Notes: generated by a model from the letters alone, not told the origin. Shown: positions 1 through 7,258, counted from the first letter of the stretch. The stretch: DNA of 26,366 nucleotides from an uncultured Oscillibacter sp. (GCA_951800675.1 CATOKC010000040.1:1-26366); one strand, 5' to 3'. A program made the numbers and translations.

Positions 1-764
1 ACGCCGGTGCCGCAGTCGTCGCCCATGTTGCCGAAGGCCATGGACTGGACGTTGACGGCGGTGCCCCAGGAGTAGGGAATGTCGTTGTCCCGGCGGTAAA
101 CGTTTGCGCGGGGGTTGTCCCAGGAGCGGAACACGGCCTTGATGGCGCCCATCAGCTGCTCCTTGGGGTCGGAGGGGAAGTCCACGCCCAGCTTGGCCTT
201 ATACTCGGCCTTGAACTGGCCCGCCAGCTCCTGGAGATCCTCGGCGGTCAGGTCCACATCCTGGGTGACGCCCTTCTTTTCCTTCATTTCGTCAATGAGC
301 TGCTCAAAGTACTTCTTGCCCACTTCCATAACGACGTCGGAGTACATCTGGATAAAGCGGCGATAGCAGTCCCAGGCCCAGCGGGGGTTGCCGGACTTGC
401 GGATCAGCACTTGAACCACGTCCTCGTTGAGGCCCAAGTTCAGGATGGTATCCATCATGCCGGGCATGGAGGCCCGGGCGCCGGAGCGGACGGAGACCAG
501 CAGGGGGTTCTCCAGGTCGCCGAACTTCTTTCCGGTGATTTCCTCCATCTTGGTGATATACTCCATGATTTCGGCCATAATGGAGTCGTTGATTTTCTGG
601 CCGTCCTCGTAATACTGGGTGCAGGCCTCGGTGGTGATGGTGAAGCCCTGGGGGACAGGCAGGCCGATGTTGGTCATCTCGGCCAGGTTCGCGCCCTTGC
701 CGCCCAGCAGCTCCCGCATGTTGGCGTTGCCTTCGGTGAACAGGTAGCAGTACTTTTTGCTCAT
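1..764 (-). CDS. ppdK: Pyruvate phosphate dikinase, N-terminal part (cut by window edge)
   Basis: Interconverts pyruvate + ATP + Pi and PEP + AMP + PPi in the cytoplasm; in anaerobes it often works in the glycolytic direction. The 254 visible residues begin MSKKYCYLFTEGNANMRELL and contain GGKGANLAEM, then the conserved LVSVRSGARASMPGMMDT segment of the ATP-grasp nucleotide-binding domain, then the AFGNMGDDCGTG stretch at the window edge. Two in-frame ATGs lie at 770 and 764. I chose 764 because GGAGG (about 772-776) is 7 nt from it, whereas it directly abuts the 770 ATG. The family is about 870-900 aa, so roughly 70% lies outside. A sigma-A-like promoter and a palindromic operator lie upstream. 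Confidence 0.96.
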   Translation of the reverse strand, partial: MSKKYCYLFTEGNANMRELLGGKGANLAEMTNIGLPVPQGFTITTEACTQYYEDGQKINDSIMAEIMEYITKMEEITGKKFGDLENPLLVSVRSGARASMPGMMDTILNLGLNEDVVQVLIRKSGNPRWAWDCYRRFIQMYSDVVMEVGKKYFEQLIDEMKEKKGVTQDVDLTAEDLQELAGQFKAEYKAKLGVDFPSDPKEQLMGAIKAVFRSWDNPRANVYRRDNDIPYSWGTAVNVQSMAFGNMGDDCGTG

Positions 765-819
765 TTTCATTCCTCCGTTATTTTTAGCGTTCGCTGGGCG
801 GCGGTGCCGCCGTCCGCTT

Positions 820-833
820 GGCAAACGTTTGCC
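820..833. promoter_or_regulatory. Perfect 14-bp palindrome, LacI/CcpA-type operator upstream of ppdK
   Basis: GGCAAACGTTTGCC is a perfect palindrome with the central CG typical of LacI/GalR-family operators (PurR boxes, and close to the CcpA cre consensus). It lies about +7 to +20 from the predicted ppdK transcription start, where a bound repressor would block transcription. The regulator is not in this window, so its identity is inferred only from the motif. Confidence 0.6.
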
Positions 834-846
834 TAAATGCCTTACC

Positions 847-875
847 ATTATAATCGTTCATTTTCTGGAAAGCAA
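847..875 (-). promoter_or_regulatory. Promoter of ppdK
   Basis: Read on the minus strand: -35 TTGCTT (875-870), 17-nt spacer, -10 TATAAT (852-847). The predicted start is near 840, giving a leader of about 75 nt that contains the 820-833 palindrome and a GGCGGCACCGCC hairpin. Confidence 0.7.
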
Positions 876-970
876 TACATAAATAGCATAAGAAATCACC
901 GGACATTTGAAACAATCTGCCCAAAATTGATAAGAGAGGCGGCTCCCGCCGGTTTCGGGAGTGAAAAGCC

Positions 971-997
971 AAGGCCCCCGGAGCGTCCGGGAGCCTT
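971..997 (-). terminator. Rho-independent terminator after the symporter gene
   Basis: Arms 971-982 and 986-997 pair over 12 bp with one mismatch around a GCG loop. On the minus strand the stem is followed by GGCTTTTC. It sits about 35 nt past the symporter stop codon. Confidence 0.7.
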
Positions 998-1031
998 GCG
1001 CTGGGTTTCGTTTTTCGCTTTAGAGGGCGGA

Positions 1032-2231
1032 TTAAAGGTCCACGGCCTTGATGGCCTGCTCCTTGATGCCGTGCTTTTCGGCGTAGCCCGTGAGGATCAG
1101 GGTCAGGGCGCCGTCGCCGGTGACGTTGCAGGCGGTGCCGAAGCTGTCCTGGAGGGCGAAGATGGCCAGCATCAGGGCGGTGCCGTCGCCGTCGAAGCCC
1201 AGGACGCCGGTGATGAGGCCCAGGGAGGCCATGACCGTGCCGCCGGGGACGCCGGGGGCGCCGATGGCGAAGATGCCCAGCAGGAGGATGAAGAGGATCA
1301 TGTTGCCCACGCTGGGGAGCTCGCCGTAGAGGACCTTGGAGACGATCATGATGAAGAAGGTCTCCGTGAGGGCGGAGCCGCAGAGGTGGATGTTGGCGAA
1401 CAGGGGGATGCCGAACTCCACCATGTCGGAACGGAGGCTCTTGCTCTTCCGGGCGCAGTCCAGGGCCACGGCCAGGGTGGCGGCGGAGGACATGGTGCCC
1501 ACGGCGGTGAGGTAGGCGGGGCCGTAGTGCTTCACCACCTCAATGGAGCTGCGGCCGGAGTACACCCCGGCGAAGCCGTACAGCGCGGCCATCCAGATGT
1601 AGTGGCCCGCCATGACGATGACGATGGCCAGCAGGAAGGCGGGGAACTGCTTGGTGATGGTGCCGTCATAGCTGAGGCCGCAGAAGGTCAGGGCGATGAA
1701 GAAGGGCAGAACAGGGATGACAACCTTCTTGACAACGCTCAGGACGATGTTCTGGAACTCCTGGAGAACGGCGGTGATGGTCTTGGCCTTGGTCCACACG
1801 GCGGCAAGGCCGATCAGGACGGAGAACACCAGGGCGCTCATGACGGGCATGATCTGGGGAATGTCCAGCTGGAAGGCCACGCCCGGCAGCTCCTTCAATC
1901 CCTCCATGCTGGAGGCGATGGGCAGGAAGGGCACCAGGACATAGCCCGCGATCATGGACATCAGGGTAGCCAGGACGGTGCTGGCGTAGGCCACAATGAT
2001 GGCCACCACCAGCATCCGGGTGGCGTTGGAGCCCATCTTTGTGATGGACGGGGCGATGAAGCCGATGACAATGAGGGGTACGCAGAACATGATGAGCTGG
2101 TTCAGGACATACTTGAGGGTGACTACGATGGTCATGACGCTCTCAGGCAGGAACAGTCCGCAGACGATGCCCACGGCAATGCCGATCAACAGCTTTAGGG
2201 GAAGGCTCATGCCCTTTTTCTCAGTGGCCAT
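1032..2231 (-). CDS. Dicarboxylate/amino acid:cation symporter (SDF family), probably for a neutral amino acid
   Basis: Inner-membrane secondary transporter of the DAACS/SDF fold, 399 aa, with repeated hydrophobic segments throughout. Family landmarks visible: a serine-containing re-entrant hairpin 1 (MSSAATLAVAL), a TM7-like NIHLCGSAL segment where glutamate transporters have NMDGT, a hairpin 2 GAPGVPGG motif, and a TM8 segment DSFGTACNVTGDG (362-374). Compared with GltPh TM8, the D394, T398, N401 and D405 equivalents are kept (D362, T366, N369, D373), but the acidic-substrate arginine (R397) is glycine (G365). In this family that change goes with neutral substrates. The start is ATG at 2231 (MATEKKG), preceded by GAGAGGAATC. 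It lies 122 nt downstream of the cysteine desulfidase gene on the same strand, so cysteine, serine or threonine uptake is a reasonable inference, not shown. Confidence 0.88.
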   Translation of the reverse strand: MATEKKGMSLPLKLLIGIAVGIVCGLFLPESVMTIVVTLKYVLNQLIMFCVPLIVIGFIAPSITKMGSNATRMLVVAIIVAYASTVLATLMSMIAGYVLVPFLPIASSMEGLKELPGVAFQLDIPQIMPVMSALVFSVLIGLAAVWTKAKTITAVLQEFQNIVLSVVKKVVIPVLPFFIALTFCGLSYDGTITKQFPAFLLAIVIVMAGHYIWMAALYGFAGVYSGRSSIEVVKHYGPAYLTAVGTMSSAATLAVALDCARKSKSLRSDMVEFGIPLFANIHLCGSALTETFFIMIVSKVLYGELPSVGNMILFILLLGIFAIGAPGVPGGTVMASLGLITGVLGFDGDGTALMLAIFALQDSFGTACNVTGDGALTLILTGYAEKHGIKEQAIKAVDL

Positions 2232-2249
2232 AAAAGATTCCTCTCTTTC

Positions 2250-2263
2250 TGTGTTGACACACA
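2250..2263. repeat. Short inverted repeat upstream of the symporter start
   Basis: TGTGT-TGAC-ACACA, 5-bp arms just upstream of the ribosome binding site. It could be an operator or a small leader hairpin; no function is shown. Confidence 0.3.
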
Positions 2264-2298
2264 ATTTCAGTTCGCTCCGCGGTCAGGGTCTCCCTCCA

Positions 2299-2332
2299 GC
2301 ATACGCTCGGCGGAGCCTGCGCATGCGTATGC
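2299..2332. repeat. Inverted repeat between the cyuA and symporter genes
   Basis: GCATACGC (2299-2306) and GCGTATGC (2325-2332) form an 8-bp perfect stem around an 18-nt GC-rich spacer. No T-run follows on the minus strand, so it is more likely an intercistronic hairpin (processing or stability) than a terminator. Confidence 0.4.
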
Positions 2333-2353
2333 CAGGTGGAAGCGGGAGAATTT

Positions 2354-3649
2354 TCAGGCCTTGGGGGGCTGGCCGGTCATGATGCGGATAATCTCCCGGT
2401 CTGTTTCCCGCATGCCCAGCCGGCCCAAACGGCCGATGTTGGCGATGGTGTTTTCCACGCCCTTGGAAACGATGCCCTCCCCTCCCCGGAACTGCTGCTC
2501 GCTGCGGTACATGTTGTACCCCAGGAGACCGGCGTCCACGGCGGCGGCGATTTTGGCGGCGCAGGAGGGCTTGGCCCCGTCGCAGATCATGCCGGAGATT
2601 GTCGCCAGGGCGTTGACCAGGGTGTGGGCGATTTCCTCAAAGCCCCCGCCGTTCAGCCAGGCGACGGCCGCTCCGGCGGCGCACCCGGCGCTGACAGCCC
2701 CGCAATAGGCGCTGAGCCGCCCGATGCCGGTTTTCATGTGGATGGTGAGAAGATCGCTGAGGGTGACGGCCCGAAGGGTCTTTTCCTCGTCCGCTCCCAG
2801 GTGCTTCGCGTACTCGATGACGGGAACCGAGGCGGTGATGCCCTGGTTTCCGCTGCCGGAGACGATGATCACCGGCATCTCGCAGCCGCTCATCCGGGCG
2901 TCGGACCCGGCGGCGGCCATGGACCGGGCGCGAATCTTGATGTCGTCGCCGTAGTGCTCCCGGAGCACCTTGCCGACGTTGGCCCCCCAGGGGTTTTTCA
3001 TGCCCTCCTGGGCGATGGCGTAGTTGTAGTCAATCTGCCGCTGGACCATCTCCCGCACGTCCTCCACGTCGCAGGTGTTCACAAAGTCCACGATGGCCTC
3101 CACAGACATGCAGCCGCGGTCCGTCAGGCCCCCGGTGGCGTCCTGCGCCACCACGGTTCCGGCTTGCATCAGGGTCTCGCCGTTCTTTTCAATCAGGACA
3201 ATGTTGGTGTGATAGTCCGCGATGCGCAGGCGCACGGAGTCCCCTCCGGCGGTGAGGGTGACGATGATGTCAAACACCACGTCTCCCGGCGCGGGGGCCA
3301 CCCGGACCTCGTGGCTGGCCAGATAGGCTTTGATTTCCTCCTTCTGCGCGTCCGTCACCTGGGAGATGACCTCCAGAATCCTTCCCGCGTCTCCCGCCAC
3401 CACGCCGGCGGCGGCGGACGCCTCGATGCCCTTCAGCCCGCCGGTGTTGGGCACCACGACGCTTTTGACGTTTTTAATAATGTTTCCGCTGGCCTCTACC
3501 AGAATCTTGTCCGGCAGGCGGCCCAGAACCTCCCGGGCCTTGGCCGCGCCGTAGGCGATGGCAATGGGCTCGGTGCAGCCCATGGCGGGCACCAGCTCCT
3601 CCCGCAGGATCTGTACAAAGTGGTGATAGCGCTGATCGGTTTTGTTCAC
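2354..3649 (-). CDS. cyuA: L-cysteine desulfidase / serine dehydratase-alpha-like protein
   Basis: 431 aa, matching the CyuA/YhaM (UPF0597) family, cytoplasmic iron-sulfur enzymes that break L-cysteine into pyruvate, sulfide and ammonia. Cysteines C25 (in PAMGCTEP), C316, C356 and C363 reproduce the spacing of the cysteines described for the Methanocaldococcus desulfidase (40 and 7 residues between the last three). Other family segments are NTGGLKGIEA, SGSGNQG and the ICDGAKPSC stretch. I chose GTG at 3649 (product MNKTDQRYHH) because AAGGAGG lies 6 nt upstream; the frame stays open to 3817, but that 56-residue extension is basic, hairpin-encoded and unlike the family. The gene has its own promoter, a hairpin-rich leader, and a symporter gene downstream, suggesting an uptake-and-catabolism unit. 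Confidence 0.93.
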   Translation of the reverse strand: MNKTDQRYHHFVQILREELVPAMGCTEPIAIAYGAAKAREVLGRLPDKILVEASGNIIKNVKSVVVPNTGGLKGIEASAAAGVVAGDAGRILEVISQVTDAQKEEIKAYLASHEVRVAPAPGDVVFDIIVTLTAGGDSVRLRIADYHTNIVLIEKNGETLMQAGTVVAQDATGGLTDRGCMSVEAIVDFVNTCDVEDVREMVQRQIDYNYAIAQEGMKNPWGANVGKVLREHYGDDIKIRARSMAAAGSDARMSGCEMPVIIVSGSGNQGITASVPVIEYAKHLGADEEKTLRAVTLSDLLTIHMKTGIGRLSAYCGAVSAGCAAGAAVAWLNGGGFEEIAHTLVNALATISGMICDGAKPSCAAKIAAAVDAGLLGYNMYRSEQQFRGGEGIVSKGVENTIANIGRLGRLGMRETDREIIRIMTGQPPKA

Positions 3650-3685
3650 GTTTTTCCTCCTTCCGTTTTTCTTCCTTTCCATGCT

Positions 3686-3775
3686 GGGGCTCCGCCTCCG
3701 AAGGCGCCGGAAGCCCCGCCGCTCTTGCACAGCGGCTTGGCCCTGCCGAAAACGGCAGCCCATCCCGGCGGGATG
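3686..3775 (-). promoter_or_regulatory. Hairpin-rich 5' leader of cyuA (possible cis-regulatory RNA)
   Basis: Four hairpins follow one another in the predicted leader. CATCCC/GGGATG is at 3761-3775. CTGCCG/CGGCAG is at 3743-3758 with an AAAA loop (TTTT in the RNA strand). GCCGCT/AGCGGC is at 3718-3736. A longer composite hairpin, GGGGCT..AGCCCC with an inner GCCT/AGGC, is at 3686-3717. The leader is about 150 nt, long for a plain untranslated region. I recognise no known riboswitch consensus. Confidence 0.45.
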
Positions 3776-3807
3776 TTTTGACATTTTTCTAACAAAGGGC
3801 CAGAATG

Positions 3808-3836
3808 ACCATAACATTTTTTGGAAGCCTTGTCAA
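3808..3836 (-). promoter_or_regulatory. Promoter of cyuA
   Basis: On the minus strand: perfect -35 TTGACA (3836-3831), 17-nt spacer, -10 TATGGT (3813-3808). The transcription start would be near 3801. Confidence 0.75.
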
Positions 3837-3909
3837 GGTGCGCGCGCCACCGTTTCCCGCACCGTTTTCAAAATCGGTTACGGACTGTTCACGGACCTCT
3901 AAAGTCCTG

Positions 3910-3938
3910 TTGACATTTCCTTTCCCATGTCCCATAAT
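3910..3938 (+). promoter_or_regulatory. Promoter of the coaW operon
   Basis: -35 TTGACA (3910-3915), 17-nt spacer, -10 CATAAT (3933-3938), ending 30 nt before the coaW start. It is divergent from the cyuA promoter, with about 73 nt between the two -35 boxes. Confidence 0.75.
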
Positions 3939-3968
3939 GACAGGTAGATCAACACGGGAGGACGCGCG

Positions 3969-4808
3969 ATGAAAACCATCCTCGGCATTGATATCGGAGG
4001 CACCACCACGAAAATTGTGGGCCTTGACCATACGGGAAGCCTCCTCTCCACCCTCCGGGTTCAGGCGGAGGACCCGGTTACCAGTCTTTACGGCGCCTTC
4101 GGAAGCTATCTGTCCGGAAACGGCCTCACCCTGACGGACGTGGAGCGGGTGGTTCTCACCGGCGTGGGGGCCTCCTATGTGGAGGGAAGTATCTACGGCC
4201 TGCCCACCTGCACGGTGGACGAGTTCTCCGCCAGCGGCACAGGGGCCCTGGCCATGAGCGGGCAGGAGCGGGCCGTGGTGGCCACCATGGGCACCGGCAC
4301 CGCCTTTCTCTTCGCGGAAAAGGGCAGGGGCGTCCGGCATCTCTGCGGCAGCGGCATCGGCGGCGGCACCCTGGGGGGCCTTTGCCGGAAGCTGGTGGAT
4401 ATGGAGCGCTTTGGCCAGATCAAAAAGCTGGCGGAGCAGGGGGACCTGGGAAAGGTGGACCTGATGATCCGGGATATCACACCGGACCCCGCCGCCACCC
4501 TGGACCCCACGCTCACCGCCGCCAACTTCGGCAACCTCTCGGAGGACGCAGCTCCCGCCGACCTGGCCGCCGGCGCGGTGAATCTGGTGCTCCAGGCAAT
4601 CGGCACCATGACGGTGCTGGCCTGCCAGTGCTGCGGCGCGGACACGGTGGTCCTCACCGGCTCCGTCACCACCCTGTCCCAGGCCAAGCCCAATTTCGAA
4701 AACTTCCAACGGCTCTACGGCATCCGCTACATCATTCCAGAGCGGGCCACCTTCGCCACGGCCATCGGAGCGGGGCTGTACAGCCTGGAGCAGAAAGCGG
4801 TGACGTGA
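3969..4808 (+). CDS. coaW: Type II pantothenate kinase
   Basis: Phosphorylates pantothenate with ATP, the first committed step of coenzyme A synthesis, in the cytoplasm. The 279-aa product has the ASKHA-fold phosphate loop GIDIGGTTTK (6-15), the VLTGVGA segment, the VDEFSASGTGAL region holding the likely catalytic Glu85, the second phosphate motif TMGTGTAF (107-114), and GSGIGGGTLGGL (128-139). Its length fits bacterial CoaW (about 265-285 aa; S. aureus type). The start ATG follows GGGAGGAC. The stop overlaps the next ATG (ATGA-like, 4808), indicating translational coupling. Type II enzymes are generally not feedback-inhibited by CoA. Confidence 0.93.
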   Translation: MKTILGIDIGGTTTKIVGLDHTGSLLSTLRVQAEDPVTSLYGAFGSYLSGNGLTLTDVERVVLTGVGASYVEGSIYGLPTCTVDEFSASGTGALAMSGQERAVVATMGTGTAFLFAEKGRGVRHLCGSGIGGGTLGGLCRKLVDMERFGQIKKLAEQGDLGKVDLMIRDITPDPAATLDPTLTAANFGNLSEDAAPADLAAGAVNLVLQAIGTMTVLACQCCGADTVVLTGSVTTLSQAKPNFENFQRLYGIRYIIPERATFATAIGAGLYSLEQKAVT

Positions 4809-5161
4809 TGAACCTGGAAGCGCTGCGCCTTGCCGAAGCCTTCTTCGCCCAAAAGCCGGAGGCTCTGTCCTCCGTCCGGTCTGTTCTCCTGGGAGCGCTG
4901 GAGCGCTGGCCGGAGACGGAGATCGTCACGCAAAAATCCCAGGTGGGGCTCCGGGACCCCCGGCCCTACTGCGCCCTGACCGCGCCGGGGAAGCACGTCA
5001 AGGGCAGAGCTACGCCCGGGGCGCTGCTGTCCTTGTTCCTCCCCCGGCCCCTGGAGGCGGAGTGCCTCCTCCTGGCTGTAGAAGCCTACCCGGGCCGGTT
5101 CACCAACCATTTGATCCTCCCGGCGGACCCGGAGGACTTCCCCGAAGGGCTCTGGGACTAG
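4808..5161 (+). CDS. DUF5655-like small protein
   Basis: 117 aa (MNLEALRLAEAFFAQ...), starting inside the last base of the coaW stop, so translation is coupled. It resembles DUF5655-type proteins: an early EIVTQKSQVGLRDPRPY strand segment, a GKHVKGRA stretch, and a C-terminal PGRFTNHLILP motif. The biochemical function of the family is unknown to me. There is no signal peptide or membrane segment, so it is probably cytoplasmic. Pairing with pantothenate kinase may be only operon position. Family assignment is by remembered motif resemblance and needs a profile search. Confidence 0.7.
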   Translation: MNLEALRLAEAFFAQKPEALSSVRSVLLGALERWPETEIVTQKSQVGLRDPRPYCALTAPGKHVKGRATPGALLSLFLPRPLEAECLLLAVEAYPGRFTNHLILPADPEDFPEGLWD

Positions 5162-5297
5162 ATCGGCGAAGCCCGGCGCTTCCGCCGCGGAAGCAATGGA
5201 AGCGGCCCCCCGCAAAATCCGGCAAAGCGAAGCAACCTGGAAAACAAGGACTAGCTCCGGGCCTCATCGCCCGGTGGGCAGACAGGAGAACCGAGAT
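5162..5297 (+). promoter_or_regulatory. Structured 136-nt spacer before the nucleotidyltransferase gene
   Basis: GCTTCCG/CGGAAGC (5178-5194) forms a 7-bp hairpin. The same left arm (CGCTTCC, 5177-5183) could instead pair with GGAAGCG at 5199-5205. A second hairpin, CCGGGC/GCCCGG, lies at 5257-5274. No T-run follows either, so terminator function is unlikely. A leader role is possible but unproven. Confidence 0.3.
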
Positions 5298-6209
5298 ATG
5301 AAACTCTCCCTGGTGATTATGGCGGCGGGCCTTGGGTCCCGCTACGGCGGAAACAAGCAGGTGGACGGCATCGGCCCCCACGGGGAAATCCTGATGGAGT
5401 ACTCCATCTACGATGCCCTCCGGGCGGGCTTTGGCAAGGTGGTCTTTATCATCAAGCCGGAGATGCGGGAAATGATGGAGGGCCTCCGCGGCCGTCTGGC
5501 CGGCCGGACCGCCCTGGACGGCAGCCCGGTGGAGGCGGCCTATGTCTATCAGGACTTCTCCTCCATCCCCGCCTTCTACTCCATTCCAGCCGAGCGGACC
5601 CGGCCTTTCGGCACGGTCCACGCGCTCCTCTGCGCCGCGGAGGCGGTGTGGGAACCCTGCTGCGTCATCAACGCCGACGATTTTTATGGTCTGGACGCCT
5701 ACCGTCAGATGGCCCAGGAGCTCCGCCGCCTTCCGGCGGAGGGCTGCGCCGCCATGGTGGGCTACCTTTTGAAAAATACCGCCAGCCTCCACGGCACCGT
5801 CACCCGGGGACTATGCACCGGGCAGCGGGGCTATCTCAAGAGCGTTCAGGAGACCCGGAACATCCAGCTCTACGCCGACGGGACACTTCGGGACACGAAG
5901 GCGGACCGCCTCCTGGACCCCAACGCCGTGGTATCCATGAACTTCTGGGGCTTCATGCCCTCCATCTTCTCCGTCCTCCGGCAGGATTTCGCGGACTTCC
6001 TCCGCGCCGCCGGGGATGACCCCAAGGCCGAGCGGCTTCTACCGGAGATGGTAGATGACCGGCTCCGGCAGGGAACTCTGAAGGTCTCCCTCCTCTCCTC
6101 CGCCGGCCAGTGGTTCGGCATGACCTACCGGGAGGACCGGGAGCTGGTGGCCCAGGCTCTGCGGCGGCTTCATAAGGACGGCGAGTACCCGGAAAATCTC
6201 TGGGCCTAA
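5298..6209 (+). CDS. Sugar-phosphate nucleotidyltransferase family protein
   Basis: 303 aa with the Rossmann-like NTP-transferase fold: N-terminal LVIMAAGLGSRYGGNKQ (4-20, nucleotide-binding loop), GPHGEILMEYSIYDAL, RPFGTVHALLCA, and the metal-binding VINADDFYG (Asp pair). The first loop diverges from the classical GxGTRxxPxxxPK, so it is probably a variant subgroup rather than RmlA or GalU itself. The nucleotide and sugar cannot be told. ATG at 5298 was chosen because AGGAG precedes it by 9 nt; the frame is open further up to 5196 but the extra 34 residues look non-coding. No glycan operon surrounds it, so its pathway is open. Confidence 0.85.
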   Translation: MKLSLVIMAAGLGSRYGGNKQVDGIGPHGEILMEYSIYDALRAGFGKVVFIIKPEMREMMEGLRGRLAGRTALDGSPVEAAYVYQDFSSIPAFYSIPAERTRPFGTVHALLCAAEAVWEPCCVINADDFYGLDAYRQMAQELRRLPAEGCAAMVGYLLKNTASLHGTVTRGLCTGQRGYLKSVQETRNIQLYADGTLRDTKADRLLDPNAVVSMNFWGFMPSIFSVLRQDFADFLRAAGDDPKAERLLPEMVDDRLRQGTLKVSLLSSAGQWFGMTYREDRELVAQALRRLHKDGEYPENLWA

Positions 6210-6322
6210 GTCCGTCATAAATGAAAGCCGCCCCGCATACACTGGGTAAAACCGGAAAGCCGGAAACATTTTGTCACCGAATTTTTAACAAATTGTTTCG
6301 ACATTTTTCGAGGATTTTCGCA

Positions 6323-6328
6323 TATAAT
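6323..6328 (+). promoter_or_regulatory. -10 element of the SGNH hydrolase gene
   Basis: A perfect TATAAT within CATATAATATAAG, 58 nt before the start codon. The -35 is weak: TCGACA at 6298-6303 gives a 19-nt spacer. The 6210-6385 gap is AT-rich around it. Confidence 0.55.
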
Positions 6329-6385
6329 ATAAGAGTGCGGATTTCCTGCCGCGCGGGATGACATAGATGAGGAAGGGATCAGACT

Positions 6386-7258
6386 ATGGAGGGAAAACGG
6401 GAAAAGATCCGAAAACGCCGCCTGCCCAGTGTCGCGGCGGCTCTGGCGGCGGTCACGCTGCTGCTGACCACCGGCGCGTCCGGCGGTACGGCAATCAGCT
6501 CTCCCTCGGTGGAAGCAGTGGAACCGGCACTTTATAAGGCGGTTCCCACCAGGAAAATTGGCGCGGGACCGGAAACCCGGGCGAAAGCCCTGCCGGAGGA
6601 CGCCGGAGAGCCGGCGGCTCTGCCCTGTCCTTTGCCGGAGACGGAGGCGGTAGCGGATACATACTTCGATGACGCCATTTTCCTGGGGGACTCTCGGACG
6701 GAGGGGCTCGCCCTGTACGGCGGCTTGAAAACCGGGCATTTCTATACCACCGTGGGAGCTACGGTGGAGTCCGTATTTACCAAGAAGAACTTCGAAACCG
6801 AGAGCGGGGAAAAGATTCCTCTGCTAGACGCGGTGGCAGAGCAGTCCTGCGGCAAAATCTACATCATGCTGGGCATCAACGAACTGGGCTGGTCCAAGAC
6901 CGAGACCTATTACAAGCAATACGCCAAGCTCATCGACCGGGTTCGAGAGGACCATCCGGAGGCAAAGATCGTCCTCCAGTCCATCCCCCCTGTCAGTGCC
7001 AAGCAGGAGGCGAAAAAAACCTATGTCAACAACGCCCGCATCTCCGACTATAACACCGTCATCCGGACTTTGGCGGAGGAGAAAGCGTGCTATTTCCTGG
7101 ATGTGGCGGCCTGCCTTACCGACGGCGGCGGCTTCCTGCCCAAGGATTTGAACTTTGACGGCATCCACCTGAATCCCGCCGGGTGCAAGGTCTGGCTGAA
7201 CTACCTGCGGACCCACAGTCTGGAGGAGGAGGCCATTGCCGCCGGGAAAGCGGGCTGA
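6386..7258 (+). CDS. Exported SGNH/GDSL-type hydrolase
   Basis: 290 aa. A basic N-terminus and a hydrophobic stretch (about 13-33) look like a signal peptide or membrane anchor, followed by a Pro/Glu-rich linker to about residue 90. The catalytic domain shows the SGNH blocks: GDSRTEG (101-107, nucleophile Ser103), the oxyanion-type GIN (163-165), and DGIHLNP with Asp258 and His261. This fits extracytoplasmic lipases/esterases or acyl/acetyl hydrolases, many acting on envelope glycans; the substrate is not deducible. The start ATG follows GGAAGGG 6-9 nt upstream. It is a single-gene unit with its own promoter and a strong terminator. Confidence 0.88.
   Translation: MEGKREKIRKRRLPSVAAALAAVTLLLTTGASGGTAISSPSVEAVEPALYKAVPTRKIGAGPETRAKALPEDAGEPAALPCPLPETEAVADTYFDDAIFLGDSRTEGLALYGGLKTGHFYTTVGATVESVFTKKNFETESGEKIPLLDAVAEQSCGKIYIMLGINELGWSKTETYYKQYAKLIDRVREDHPEAKIVLQSIPPVSAKQEAKKTYVNNARISDYNTVIRTLAEEKACYFLDVAACLTDGGGFLPKDLNFDGIHLNPAGCKVWLNYLRTHSLEEEAIAAGKAG

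Larger units (their letters stand above)
3650..3968. other. Intergenic region with divergent promoters and the structured cyuA leader
   Basis: This 319-nt stretch has no gene. It holds the minus-strand cyuA promoter (3808-3836), the plus-strand coaW promoter (3910-3938), and a run of four hairpins in the cyuA leader (3686-3775). The open frames crossing it encode only basic, low-information peptides. Confidence 0.7.

Noticed and set aside
837..2198. Long plus-strand open frame rich in Gly, His, Asp
   Set aside because: It is the reverse of the symporter gene; the biased composition is the usual shadow of high-GC coding DNA.
2336..3781. 481-codon plus-strand open frame
   Set aside because: Antisense shadow of cyuA, with no recognisable motif and no good ribosome binding site.
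3650..3817. N-terminal extension of cyuA to an ATG at 3817
   Set aside because: The extra residues are basic and hairpin-encoded, the family starts at MNKTDQR, and the strong ribosome binding site supports GTG 3649.
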